From Alviniconcha marisindica (lineage: Eukaryota > Mollusca > Gastropoda > Provannidae), in contig JABMCL010001460.1 of NCBI GenBank assembly GCA_018857735.1, forward strand, positions 471,001-535,000: a DNA stretch of 64,000 nucleotides. Reading direction: 5' to 3'. Within the stretch, counting starts at the first letter, position 1; each line of letters opens with the position of its first letter. The notes beneath the pieces were generated by a model, which saw only the letters and a list, made by a program, of their open reading frames with translations, had not been told where the DNA came from and made no database searches. A program made the position numbers and the translations under genes. Below are positions 1 through 10,939 of the stretch, one piece after another.

Positions 1-532
1 CAGGTTCGTGCACGAGTGTGTCTGTGTGAAAAAGGGGGTACTTCTTTCCTTTCAGCTGTAAATTTTCTTGCAGACGGTGACTCAGAGAACTTGTAACTAA
101 CACCAGCAGGCCGTTAAAAAACGATAGGAAGGATAAGTACTCGGATCTAGGGGAATGATTTTTTGTTGTTGTTTGGGGGTTGGGTGGAATTGTTTCATGG
201 AGACTTAAGATAGTTTAAATCCATGCTCCCCTCCACCCCCCCCCCCCACCCCCACCCCCCCTTTCATGTTCTGAACTGCATTTTTTTCGCTCTTCTTCTG
301 TTCTTTAATGCGCTTGTTTTTGTTGTTTCTTCTGTCTGAGGTAATGGAAAACATTGTGCTGACCCCCACCCCTGCACACATACACACACGCAGGTATTAT
401 TATATACCTTCCGGAACAAAAGAACAGTACGCTTACTTCAAATACACACACACCAACAAAAAACACACCAAACAAACAAAAATAATGCCTGCAGATCAGT
501 CTCATCGTCCGACATGACGGTGTGTGTGTGGT

Positions 533-574
<42 letters not shown>

Positions 575-1096
575 CTACGTGTGGTTTTAGTTCAGCACGA
601 TTGCAAACGCAGTGTGTGTGACGGAGTAAATATGATCTGATAAACCGACCTGACCGTGTGCCCTCGGCGTTGATTTGTGAATTTGGATCCTTTCTGAGGC
701 TGTGTCGGTCCTGGCAGTACAGATTACAGCAGTACGAAGTTAGTGGCTTTGTTACACGTCAGTTTATGACGTGATGTGGTTTTTATACGTGGGTGAAAGT
801 GTGTGTGTTGGGGGGGGGGGGGGGGGGGGGGTACTTCTATACTTGTGTCTGTAATTCGGACAGCTGCTTAATTCTGAAACTCACCGTTTTAAGTTTTGTT
901 TGTAGAATCTACATAAAGACTCGGACCAAAAGTGGGAAGGACAATACTGTATAACTGTTGTGTGAACATAGTTACACTATTACCAACAACAACAACAACA
1001 AAAAATGAGACTGTTAAAATGTTTTGATGTACAATGCGCCCCCGCCCCCACCTTCCTCTTGGTCAGATAGAATACTTTCGTGTTTTTGTTCCGCTT
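1..1096. other. Unique sequence, no gene recognised
   Basis: No credible exon or RNA gene is visible. The stretch holds a C-rich patch (about 227-262) and two long G runs (533-574 and 810-831). Short open frames here do not continue and resemble no protein family I know. Confidence 0.6.
533..574. repeat. Poly(G) tract, 42 nt
   Basis: An uninterrupted run of G preceded by a short GT stretch. It is one of more than twenty G or C homopolymers of at least 15 nt in this window. The exact length should be treated as uncertain because such runs are error-prone in sequencing. Confidence 0.9.
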
Positions 1097-1243
1097 TTAG
1101 TAAATCAACACACAAGGGAGTTAATCAGCACTCAAACGACGTCACACAGACACAACAACAAAGACCCGAGTCGCCTGCGGTAACTCTCACCTGGCATGCG
1201 AGGTGTATAAATTCCACCAGAAGTGCATCATATTTTAGTAATT
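1097..1243 (-). mobile_element. Family F dispersed repeat, copy 1
   Basis: Reverse-strand copy of a repeat also present at 20954-21085 and 22715-22862. Shared blocks are ACACAAGGGAGTTAAT, CAACAACAAAGAC, GAGTCGCCT, CGGTAACTC and CACCTGGCATGCG, in the same order. No coding capacity or Pol III boxes are seen. The family could be a MITE or a fragment of a larger element; its ends are not defined. Confidence 0.7.
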
Positions 1244-1420
1244 AGTTTCAGTTTTGTCGCGGATGCCTTTTCCCTGATGCATGTGTTATACTGCCGGACC
1301 CTCGGGGATAGGTTACCACAAGCTGACTGTTTCAACATGTGGTAGGCAATAATAATTAAAGTATCTATAGCTGTAAAGCGCAAAATCTTGTCCGCAGATC
1401 AGAGACTATTCTAAGCGCAT

Positions 1421-1439
1421 ACACGTGCGCACGTACACA

Positions 1440-1533
<94 letters not shown>

Positions 1534-1545
1534 CCCGCACACACG
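1421..1545. repeat. (CA)n/(CGCA)n microsatellite
   Basis: A CA dinucleotide run passes into a long pure CGCA tetranucleotide run and back to CA. It is alternating purine-pyrimidine throughout, so it could adopt Z-DNA. Confidence 0.95.
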
Positions 1546-1887
1546 AGTATACTGACTATACAAACTTAATTTACGCAACTTAAAACGGCCCGTAAACAGA
1601 CACTTGAGACGGAAAAACATGGCAGGTCTGTAGTTTTGGGAACAGAACATGTCGCACATAACTAACAGATTCACTAAGCGTCTACGTTCAGCTCTCAGCT
1701 TGTGGGGTGGTGTGCTCGGTGTGGTCGTAAGCAGCAGGTTGCTATGTCGATGTCACGATGCGTGTAGTTCCTAATTGCTGTCGTCAGCGAGAGGGGGCTG
1801 TCCTGGCCCATCCTTCACAGGTCGTCGTCGTCTGTCGGTGATCGCCGGTACCGGCTTGGTTGCCCAGTTGTCAGTCGGAGCAGAAAC

Positions 1888-2034
1888 ACTACTGCTGTGC
1901 AGAGCTCAGGAGCTGTGTGAAAGTCGAGGTGGCCGTCGAGGTGGCCGTCGAGGTGGCCGTCCTGGGCTGCCGTCCTTAATAAGCCTACGGTTTCTGTGGA
2001 CGTAAAGCAACATTTCAACAGCAACTACTGCTGT
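1888..2034 (+). mobile_element. Family A SINE-like element with 11-bp TSD
   Basis: The direct repeat ACTACTGCTGT lies at 1888-1898 and 2024-2034. Between them is an A element running from GAGCTCAGGAGCTGTGTG to TGTGGACGTAAAGCAACA. It is unusual in carrying the 12-mer GTCGAGGTGGCC three times in tandem, where other copies have one. No Pol III A/B boxes or open frame are present. The TSD supports retroposition. The shared tail with B1 SINEs (for example 31394-31696) suggests a common LINE partner. Confidence 0.85.
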
Positions 2035-2261
2035 AGTATCTCTGGTCAGAGAGTTTCCAGATCTCAGGGCCGACGTTGTCGTCTCAGTCCAAATCCCGAG
2101 CATCGGTTTTTACGACATCTTCCTCGTTTGGAGGACGGGTGCGGGAAAACGAGTGTGGAATGAAACACATTTAATATTTTAAGTTAGCGTATATGTTTGG
2201 CTTGAGTTTTAAAGTTAGTCCAGGTGGTCTTTTGTCGCAGGTAGCCTGTTCAGCGAGATAC

Positions 2262-2263
<2 letters not shown>

Positions 2264-2339
<76 letters not shown>

Positions 2340-2415
2340 ATAATAATAATAATAATGTACATTTATCATGCGCTCATCTTCGCTCTGAGCGCTCACATCA
2401 TACATATTAACCTAA
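2264..2415. repeat. (GT)n + (TAA)n followed by family E tail
   Basis: GT repeats (2264-2336) are followed by TAA repeats and then a block starting ATGTACATTTATCATGCGCT with the palindrome GAGCGCTCAC. The same block occurs inverted at 16305-16382, so this is a dispersed repeat end (family E). A TAATAATAAT end next to an AGCGC motif is common among invertebrate SINE and LINE tails. Confidence 0.8.
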
Positions 2416-2797
2416 ATACAATATTCTATACACGTGTAGAGCACCTACCAAAACAATTTACATACGGTATTATATGGAAACACACACACACACACACTGA
2501 CTGTAGCAGAAACTGGGTATTGATATTAGTTGGGGTGGAAATACTGTGAGAAGAGGAAGGTTTTCAGTTTGGCTTTGAAAGATGACAGGGTTGAGCAGTG
2601 TCTAAGGTCTTATGGGAGTGAATTCAAATGTGGGGTCCAGAGCAAGAGAAAGCACGAAAGCCATGACTCTTGCGTTTGTATTGCTGGATTACAGCATGTG
2701 GGTGTCAGAATAAGAGCGTAGCGTACGAGACGGAGTGTAGACATGTAGCAGCTGAGAAAGGTAAGCAGGACCAAAACCATTCAAAGCATTGAAACAT

Positions 2798-2800
<3 letters not shown>

Positions 2801-2840
<40 letters not shown>

Positions 2841-2902
2841 GTGTGTGTGTGTGTGTGTGTATGTATGCGCGCGCGCGTGCGTGCGTGCGTGCGTGCGTGC
2901 AT
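2801..2902. repeat. (GT)n/(CG)n/(TGCG)n microsatellite
   Basis: Compound alternating purine-pyrimidine repeat with one TT interruption near 2839. Confidence 0.95.
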
Positions 2903-2924
2903 ATTTAAATCTGCCTAATCCAAT

Positions 2925-3178
2925 GTCGTGTGCTTGTCAGTGTGGTCTGAGAAAGTGTGATGCAAACGAAGAGACTACTTGTTTTGTCGCTATATATTTT
3001 CCTTTTTTACACTGTCGTGGTCTGAGGAAGCGTGATGCGGAACGAAAAGACTAGCATGTTTAAACGTTGTCTTCCCTTTTCCTTTTCCCTTTCGGATCGT
3101 GTGCTTGTCAGTATGGCATGAAGAAGAGTGATGCATAACGAAGAGCCTGGCTTGTTCAAGCGTTGTTTCTCGTTTCGC
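2925..3178 (+). repeat. Three-copy imperfect tandem of a CTGAGGAAG-type motif
   Basis: Three units of about 85-90 bp begin near 2925, 3010 and 3098. Each has GTGCTTGTCAG or similar, then CTGAGRAAG, a short GTGATGC hairpin-like core and AACGAARAG. The layout (CTGAGRA, hairpin, GAAA/CGAA) resembles the motif at 20324-20352. Function unknown. Confidence 0.6.
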
Positions 3179-3944
3179 AGTTTTACGTTTGGGTCAAAGC
3201 GGAATGGGTGGGGGGGTTGGGAGAAGAGAGTGAGAGAGAGAGAGAGAGAGTGTGTGACTGAGTGTGTGTGTTTGTGTGTGTGTGTGTAGTCGTTGGTTGC
3301 AGGTAGCTTTGTGTGAACGGTGTCCCAATCCTTCAGCAGACGTCGTCTATGCGGAGGCATTTCCGCGCAAACAGATCTCTTTTGTTGGCCGATGCCGCCT
3401 TGGGATGATTACCTTAGATCGCAGCCCCGGCTTTTCTGTGTGCTCAGTGAAGCGAGACCAGCGGGAGAAGACTTTTGTCACTCTTTCAGTCTTTGCCGTC
3501 TTCACCACTCGGCTCACAAGTGTTAACCTCCTCCCCCCACCCCCACCCCATCTACCTCTCCTTCCCTCGCCTCCGAGTGGGTCCCAAGTTTCGGGTGTGT
3601 TGGTTGGTTGTATGTACCTCGTGTTGAATCTGATTGAGACGATTTGCGAGGTTAGAGAGAACCAGGAGTGGAAGTGGGGTAAAGTGTGTTACTATCAGAG
3701 GCAACTTAGAACAGCGGATCGTCCTCCATTATTAATCCAATGACAACTAACCAACCCACCCGCCACCCGTTCGCCCCTGGTGGCTTTGTTTCGGCGGAAC
3801 AGATGTTTGTTACTCGAGACCTATCAAAGCCATACACGCCCAAAATGTTATATTTATTACATACAGCCACCACACCCACGCACACGAATCTTTTTAAGGA
3901 ACATGAAAGGCAAACGGGATGGAAGGGCTTGAAGGGACAGACAG
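3179..3944. other. Unique sequence with AG/GT repeat, no gene recognised
   Basis: Contains an AG/GT repeat at 3228-3288 and a pyrimidine-rich patch near 3530-3590. An open frame covers most of 3264-3743, but it starts inside the GT repeat and shows no recognisable domain. Confidence 0.5.
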
Positions 3945-4213
3945 AGAAAATTACCCTGTGGTGAGTTACCCGAAGGGAAAATTACCCTGTGGTGAAGAGA
4001 AAATTACCCGGTGGTGAGTTACCCGAAGAGAATTACCCTGACGTGAAGAGAAAATTACCCTGTGGTGAGTTACCTGAAGAGAAAATTACCATGTGGTGAG
4101 TTGCCAGAAAATTACCCTGTGGTGAGTTACCTGGAGAGAAAATGACCTTGTGGTGATGTACTTGAAGAAATTACCCCGTTGCGAATTACCTGAAGAGGAA
4201 ATTATGTGATGAG
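3945..4213. repeat. 32-bp minisatellite (GAAAATTACCCTGTGG type)
   Basis: About eight degenerate units containing GAAAATTACCCTGTGGTGAG followed by TTACCTGAAGA. Units vary by small indels, and divergence rises towards the right end. The right end supplies the target sequence for two family A insertions immediately downstream. Confidence 0.9.
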
Positions 4214-4344
4214 TTACTTGACCTTGACTGATTGAGTCAGTGTTGCTTTACGTCCACAGAAACCATGAGGCTTATTAGGGACGGCCACCTCGACTTTCAC
4301 ACAACTCCTGAGCTCCTGAGCTCTGCCACAGTACTTACTTGACC
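4214..4344 (-). mobile_element. Family A element, first of two serial insertions
   Basis: TTACTTGACC lies at 4214-4223 and again at 4335-4344. The A element between them is reversed, from GCTTTACGTCCACAGAAACC to CACAACTCCTGAGCTC, with a duplicated CCTGAGCT near its 5' end. Its 3' end carries TGACTGATTGAGTCA-type tail sequence before GTTGCTTTACG. No coding capacity. Confidence 0.85.
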
Positions 4345-4427
4345 ATTCTTTTTTCTTTTTCTTTTCTTTCATGGTGCTTTACGTCCACAGAAACCGTATG
4401 GCTTATTAGGGACGGGTTACTTGACCA
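4335..4427 (-). mobile_element. 5'-truncated family A tail, second serial insertion with 11-bp TSD
   Basis: TTACTTGACCA flanks the insert at 4335-4345 and 4417-4427. The insert (4346-4416) is only the last ~45 bp of A plus a pyrimidine run which, on the minus strand, reads as a GAAAGAAAAG-type tail after CACCATG. 5' truncation plus a purine-rich 3' tail plus a TSD is the signature of target-primed reverse transcription. Confidence 0.9.
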
Positions 4428-5180
4428 ACAGGACTCTTCCCTTTTGCACAGAGGAAAGCACACATGTTATTGTTGATCGTGGAGTGCATGGTTAAGTCCG
4501 GCCAATATTACGGAACATCAGAACTAATCATTCACCTCACCTTTCGGTTTCAGGTTCCTGCTGGTGTGGACTGATCTGGGGTTGTTGTATTTTGCGAGGG
4601 AGCCTTCTAATTTAGTGTGATACCGAACTGGACAACTGACACTCCGTTTGACGAGGGCGCCAAGTCTGGGTAAGTTGACAGCTGTACTGACTGATTTGTT
4701 TGTGTACATTTACATTCATGTCCAAACAGAAAACAGTGGGCTCAGGCCAGTGGGGAATGATATTTATAGACACACGCACACTTACACACATGCACGCACA
4801 GGCTATCATCATACCTCTTTGACTAAGCAGGGTGGTAGTGTTACAGTTGTGGCCGTTTTTTTCTGTGCAGACGTCAGTGAACGTATTCATAGAGGAGAAG
4901 AGATCGGAAATAAGTGTGTCGTCGTCTCAGCCTCAGGTGATCTCGATTTCCGGGCCAAATTACGGCTGGGGACAGTTAGGAGTTACTTGTTTTGGGGTAG
5001 CACAGTACGATTAGTAGTGCATTAGGTCAAACCTGCTCTGTCGGCTAAGCTAAAGTGGGGTCTGGCAAGCCTGTGAGTGTCCCAAGCGTTGCAAGTTACG
5101 GCTGAGGACAGTTTGCCCGTTGTGGGGCTGGGGCGGCACAGTAGGCTACAAATTGTGCTTTATGTCAGTCCTGCTCTCTA
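4428..5180. other. Unique sequence, no gene recognised
   Basis: No repeats of note except a short CA run near 4770-4800. The phrases GCACAGTA and CAAATTACGGCTG recur near 4970-5150, suggesting a faint local duplication. Nothing coding is recognised. Confidence 0.5.
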
Positions 5181-5184
5181 TTAC

Positions 5185-5409
5185 AGTTTGTTCCTAATAT
5201 GTCAACCCGACATCAGAGGACATGAAGCCCCACATCATCATCATCGTCCTGCTCTCATAGTTTAGGGGCTGTGTGAGAGTCGAGGCTGTCCGTCCTAACG
5301 TGCCTTATGGTTTCCGTGGACATAAAGCTATATTGAACCATACTCACGCAATGGTCTCAGCTTGTCCCTAATGTGACAACCGACATCCGAGGACATTAAG
5401 CAACACCTG
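5185..5409 (+). mobile_element. Family D compound element with an extra D tail upstream
   Basis: 5258-5409 is a D element: TTTAGGGGCTGTGTGAGAGT, then CCGTCCTAACGTGCCTTATG, a GGACATAAAGCTATATTGAA block, and the second tail module GCTTGTCCCTAATGTG...GAGGACATTAAGCAACA. A separate piece of the second tail is at 5185-5235. D looks like an A-type head joined to two related tail modules. Confidence 0.75.
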
Positions 5410-5437
5410 AAGGAAGTCCTGCTCAGTCGCTTGGAGA

Positions 5438-5642
5438 GAGCTCAGGAGCTGTGTGAAAGTCGAGGTGGTCGTCCTGGGCTCCCCCGTCCCTAATAATATG
5501 CCTTATAGTTCCTGTGGACGTAAAGCAGCATGAAAACGGAACATTGTCAGAGCTCGGGAGCTGTGTGAAGAAAGTCGATGGGGACGTCCTGGGCTCCCCC
5601 GTCCCTAATAAGCCGTATGGTTCCTGTGGACGTAAAGCAACA
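5438..5642 (+). mobile_element. Two family A elements in tandem
   Basis: Units begin with GAGCTCAGGAGCTG at 5438 and GAGCTCGGGAGCTG at 5550, and each ends in GTGGACGTAAAGCARCA. The second has a small insertion (GTGAAGAAAGTCG). Spacing of about 112 bp matches the longer arrays at 29957 and 58383. Confidence 0.85.
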
Positions 5643-6213
5643 GTGAAACGAAACACTTGAAGAAGGGATAGATCTGGCAAGTAGCCCCTGAGTGTTCCAC
5701 CAGTGTGCCACCTCAGTCAGTCAAGGTTGAGTGAGGTTTGAAGTTGCTTTCCGCTCCTTGTGTGTGTGTGTGTGTGTGAGTCGGACGGTCATGTCCAGTG
5801 TGTGTGGTGGACCTGAGCCCTCTCGCTCTCTGTCATCTCTGCACTGAGAATCTGAAGGCCACGACCTTGACTCTCCCCCCCCCCCCCCCCCCCCCCCTTC
5901 CCTTCTGACCCCTGCGCGGTGCTCCCAACTGCCGCTTTGATACCCCACAGCAGCACGGCAGCCCCGCTATAGTGCTGACCATCCCCGCCGTGATCCCAAC
6001 GCTCGCTTGTCGATTAGAAACTCTCGGACAGTAACGGTTTGCTCGCAACAGGATTGCCACTGTTTTGTTGAGGGACAGGGCAGCACCGTTATAACGCTGG
6101 TGTGCATTCCGAGGAGCATGGTGCTTTTGGTGGTGTTGATGTATGTAGGCGCAGCAGTTTGCCACCCGAAATGCTCTGCAGACTTTTTTAAAAAAAATCA
6201 AAAAAAAAATCGG
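5643..6213. other. Unique sequence with GT and poly(C), no gene recognised
   Basis: Holds a GT run (5758-5778) and a C run (5875-5897). The part from 5930 to 6180 is CpG-rich unique sequence that could contain a conserved non-coding element, but nothing specific is recognised. An A-rich patch (6187-6210) follows. Confidence 0.45.
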
Positions 6214-6333
6214 ATAAAGTTGGTTGGTTGAAGCGTTGCTTTACGTCTACTGAAACCGTAGGCTTATTAGGGACGGGAGCCCAGGACGGCCACCTCGACT
6301 TTCACACAGCTCCTGAGCTCTGAATTATAAAGT
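6214..6333 (-). mobile_element. Family A element with probable 7-bp TSD
   Basis: ATAAAGT occurs at 6214-6220 and 6327-6333. Between them is a near full-length reversed A element from TTGCTTTACGTCTACTGAAA to ACACAGCTCCTGAGCTC. The TSD is short, so it is weaker evidence than at 1888 or 4335. Confidence 0.8.
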
Positions 6334-7540
6334 AAGATTGTTGGTGATCTTGTACAAAGCTCTAAATAGGAATGCGCTCAGTCCCCTCCCCCCCTCCTCC
6401 CCCGACACACACACACACACCCCACCCCCGCCCCCGACACACACACACATGCGCGCACGCGCGCCTTTCCCCCACCCCTCTTCGTCAGGTCGTTTTGACG
6501 TCAGCCGCAAGTTTACGTTGTACGCGGCCACCTTTTGGCTTTTGTCTCCTCGTTTACGTCTCCGTTTCGCCTAGATTGCCTTTCGTGGTTAGTAGACTAT
6601 GGGGTTTCGGTTTTATTTCACTGTGCGGTGAATGGAAGCGACAGTGAAACCGAAATCCCCGGCTGGTGAGACGGGCTGGAGGGCTTAAATCTGTTCAGTT
6701 CAGTTCAGGTCGACCGTGTCATGCGTGTGTTACTGCCTGTTGTCACCTAATTGCACGGACAAACCCTGCAAGGGCAGGGCAGTTTGTGCTTGTCTTTAGC
6801 ACCTGCGGAAAAGGCAACGCTCAGTGGCTAACATGCCTCATAAATATCAGGGGGCGCGGGGGGAAGGGGGGGGGGGGGGGGGGGGGGGGGGGCAACACAC
6901 AAGCGGAGTGGGACGGCTATGCGCCACCCTTTAGTCATAACAAAGCGTGTACCTATCACAGTATCAGGTTCTAGGCGGCTTGACAGACTCGGCTTCCTAC
7001 CCTGCCTTGTGACGACTGCCGTTCTCCGTGGTACAAAGGAAAGACACGCTAAACCCGCCCGGCTTGAGCTTGGTTCAACAAAGGAATTTGAAGAAAGCTG
7101 CAAATGGTTGTGTCCGGCACTTGACCTGAAACTCATCGTGGCCTATTTCTGTGTACACAGTCCATTTTTACCGTCTTCAGTGTTTTGGTGAAGTAGGATA
7201 TAAAAGTACTTTAAACGAAGAATGAAATGGCTGACTGACAGGCGTGTAAGTTAATGACCCGTCACTTATTTACTCATAACAGCATAAGCAGTTGATGAAA
7301 AGACTGTTAGTGTTAGAAGAAGAAGAAAAGAAAAAAAGAGAGGAGTTTATGTACATGGAAAGGCTAACTAACACGCACATGTACAAGCGCTTGTACCTGT
7401 GTAAACATGTACATGCTGATGCATTCCCCCCCCCCCCCCCCCCCCACAAACCAAAAAACACAGCAACAACAAACAAAGCAAGCAAGCAGACAACAAACCA
7501 GCAGCAACAATAGAATTACAAATTAAGAATCCTTGATTCT
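6334..7540. other. Mixed unique sequence and homopolymers, no gene recognised
   Basis: Contains a C/CA-rich tract (6385-6465), poly(G) (6866-6892) and poly(C) (7426-7445). CpG-rich unique sequence lies at 6465-6840 and 6893-7190. Open frames such as 6919-7191 have no recognisable domain. Confidence 0.5.
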
Positions 7541-8017
7541 CCCAAGGACATTGGGGTTGGAAGTAATTTGTTTTTTTTAGGCCCAATCAACCAGGACATT
7601 TACATCAGGGCGACCACTGGGGCAAAATAAAATATAATCACATAACAGGTAAAAGTCTGGTCCATGGTGTTTGAAGAAGTTTTGAAAAAAGAAGAAAAAG
7701 AATTGAATGCCCAGAAAGGCATCAGTTAAATGACAGAATTGCTGGCAGTTCACGTAGAATGTAAAGCTATAGATGTTATGGCTTGCCCTATGACTTCAAA
7801 CCACATTTGTATTTTTGGGAGTAGGACAATAATTATACACCTCCAGGCAGTTTCACCATCTGACAGATGGAAACTGGCCCAGGCAATTCACCAAGGACGA
7901 GCAAGTATGTGTTGTGTGATATTCTTTGCAATGAATTGCGTGCACGCGCGCACACACATACAACACACACACACACATGCATGCATATACACACATGCAT
8001 GCATGCACACACACACA

Positions 8018-8048
<31 letters not shown>

Positions 8049-8480
8049 CACCCATGCACACACACATACACAGTGCGTACACATGCACGCACATACACAC
8101 ATATATGCACGTACACACACATGCATGCACATACACAAATGCACCCACACACACACACACACACTCACACACACACACACACACACACTCATACACACAC
8201 CTCATACACACACACACACATACACATAGGCTGCAGGGCCACTGGGTGAGGGCAGCTGGTGGTAACTTGCCCAAGTTTATTATTTTTTCAGCGGTGAATG
8301 TAAAGTTACAGATGTTATGGTCTGGTAGTGAAATGTCTGCGCTCCATATTTGTTGCACCCATGGGGCCTCACCGGAGGAATCACGGTCACATAGTTTTTA
8401 TCTCATTTGCCAGGAACTAGCAGTTATGCATTTTTTTATATTTTTAAAACTAAGGGCATCTTATATACTTTGAACAGCCA
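7541..8480. repeat. CA/CATG microsatellite with duplicated flanks
   Basis: A complex CA, CATG, CACG and TACA tract spans 7938-8228. The flanks share GAATGTAAAG followed by AGATGTTATGG at about 7756 and 8296, in direct orientation, suggesting an old duplication around the repeat. The 247-codon open frame across it is an artefact of the repeat. Confidence 0.7.
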
Positions 8481-8999
8481 ATTTGAATTACATAGCTTAT
8501 ATATTTTCACTGTTGCTTTTGTCTTCTTTAGACCCTCGCCATGATGTGGCCCACACAATTGGGTGTTAACTAAAAACCATCTACCTCCATATTCCCCCCC
8601 CCCCCCCCCACACACACACCATTGTTGACTCTTAATTGAAAAGTATAGCTTTTTCGTTTCTACTGCATCACTGTCAGCAGCAGTCCCCGCCTTGACAAGC
8701 GGAACTAGTGTTTGTTTCACAATTTGCACGGCTCATCACGCTGTAGAGGTGGCGCGGCACGTTCGTGTCGAAGGTCGTGAAGTTGGTTGTAGCAAGGTGC
8801 CTGCTTGTCAATATTGAGAGAGGGCCCAGAGTGGACCGAAACTGTGTGTGTCTCTCTCTGTGGCGCTTGCCTAAAGCCGAGCTTCACGCTTTGAGGAACA
8901 CCTACAAATACTCCTTTTCTGCCGGGAGAAGGGAAGAGGAGGGAGGGGAGAGAGGGAGTAGAGAGAGATTGAGAGGGGGGGCGGGGGGGGGAGTACCAA
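8481..8999. other. Unique sequence with poly(C)/CA, no gene recognised
   Basis: C/CA tract at 8594-8621. The remainder has no recognisable feature. The purine-rich patch 8926-8995 (GGGAGAG type) borders the next block. Confidence 0.5.
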
Positions 9000-10171
9000 G
9001 GGGAGTCCCGAGTTGTTTTTCATACACACCGTGAGCCCGATATGAACTGTTCCCCGCACTAAGGGAGTCATGTAGCGTGTTTGTCTTCCCTCGGCTTTTC
9101 ATAATGGGCTTGGGCCATTCACAGGGCGAGAAATCCGACAATACAACGGGGTGCCTATGAATAAAGCGCAGCCGTGGTTGAGAGTTTAGCGAGGGGCCAT
9201 GGCCGTGTAGTGTACAAACTACAAGGTGTAGTCAGTGTGAGCGAGGAAGTTGCGGAGTGCAGCCGAGGGTGTAAAGACGAGAGTGAGAGGGGGGGAATGA
9301 AGAAGAAGAGCCGAGCGCGGGGCCCCCGTATCGTTTCGTTGTGTGCGTCTGTGGCCCAACCCCGGGTTATTGCCTTGTCAGTGCTTCCCTCCTTTCCTCC
9401 CTCACTCCCCTTCTGTGTACAAGAATCGCGCTCCTTCTGGCCCGCGCCGCCATGTTGATTTTTGCATGCAATCATTCAAGACTAGGGGAAGGGGGGAGGA
9501 GAGCCCCCGGTTGAGGTGCACTGATACTGGAAATGGCAGCTTGGCTCTCGGCCGTGTGTAAACTGTGCTTTGGGGGAGCGAAACACACAAGCAATGAGTG
9601 CGATTTGTCTCCCTTGGACCGGATTACCTGCCCATCGCTGCCAGCACAGCTGAGCCTCGTGTGTTGTTACACGCCGTCGGTTCCAGACCCACCTTGTTGA
9701 TTCTTTTGAGCTGTCAGTTTACACCGTTTATCCAGAGGCTGGACAGCCTCAGCACCTCCCCAAAAGTGAAACTGTGGTGCCTTTGTGATAAGACGAGAAA
9801 CAGAAGTTGGAACGTGACATCCTTTAAAAAAATTTAATTTTAATTTAAAAAAAATAATTGTGGTGGGATTGTGTTAAAAAGTGTACATTGTATAGATGTG
9901 TAATTTCCACTGATTTTGTGGTGGTTGCGGTGGTGCTGGAATTGAGAGAGAGAGAGAGAGAGAGTACCCAGGCTTCGCACACGCTCTTACTACCACTGAC
10001 CGTGACCAGCAAAGGTGACTGTGGCGGATTAACGAGTGACTAACATCACGGGATTAACATTGCGGCCTGTGCCGCTGGATTTTTGCCGGGCCGGAGTCGG
10101 AGACGAGCACTTTTAGCGAGGGAGTGAAAGAGTAGGGGGTCGCGCGAGACTGAGGGAGAGAGAAAGAGAAG
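9000..10171 (+). promoter_or_regulatory. Candidate CpG-rich promoter / 5' non-coding exon
   Basis: This is CpG-rich, mostly non-repetitive DNA next to a CpG-poor block. It contains GCGCCGCCATGTTG (near 9446-9459), which matches the YY1-type CCGCCATNTT core, plus GAGCGCGGGGCCCC. It ends in a purine-rich stretch with AAG/GTGAGC, a good splice-donor match (intron would start at 10172). No TATA box or long open frame is visible. The call rests on composition and one donor-like site, so it is speculative. It could equally be ordinary intergenic DNA. Confidence 0.25.
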
Positions 10172-10939
10172 GTGAGCCAGTGTACGCCGACATGTGTCCT
10201 AGTTTTGTTAGGGTAGCTCAGTCCCGCTGCCAGTTAGCCTGTTATGATTCATTTGTATGGATTGGCGAAAACAGTGAATCAGCGGCGGCTCAGGGCATCA
10301 CGTAGCTAGCTAGCTCCTGCAGTTACAATGGGGAAGGCAGGTTTGGCAACAACAGCACAGCGCCTCTTGTCAACCAAATAGAATCAGAAGTCGGCTAAGC
10401 CAACTAACTAACCAACCACCTGGGTCGAACAGATCCAGCCATTTCAGGTTATTATTATTAGTCCATGTTCAGTATTAGCACTCCATGTTCAGTACTGTTA
10501 GGGTTATTATGCTATGTCCAGAGAGTTATTATGCCATGTCCAGTGGCTGCAACTGCAAAATATGATAATCATAGACATAGTTAAAAAAAAGTAAAGTTGG
10601 ATAATCGTAGTTAAAAATAACTTGTATTCTATTTCTATGTAAAGCGTACACTTTCAACACAGTTTACCAGTGCTTAATTATAAGTTGTGTACTGTATAAT
10701 TACTATAAAGCAGATACTTTCAACACAGATTGCCAGTGCTTAATTTATAAGTTATGTACTATATAAAGCAAATACTTTTCAACACATAGTTTACCACTAC
10801 CAGTGCTTAGTTAATAAGTTCTTTTGCTAAAGTTTGTTAGAAAGAGACCTGAGACACATGGGTCAAATTGAAAACTTTAAAACTAATCAGAGCAACATGC
10901 ATCAGCTGCATGGGATGATGAACAGGGTAATCTATAGAT

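Noticed and set aside
6688..6712. TTCAGTTCAGTTCAGG as a promoter repeat
   Set aside because: Short simple repeat with no further support.
7730..8473. 247-codon open frame on +
   Set aside because: Most of it is His/Thr from a CA/CATG repeat; the flanks have no domain.
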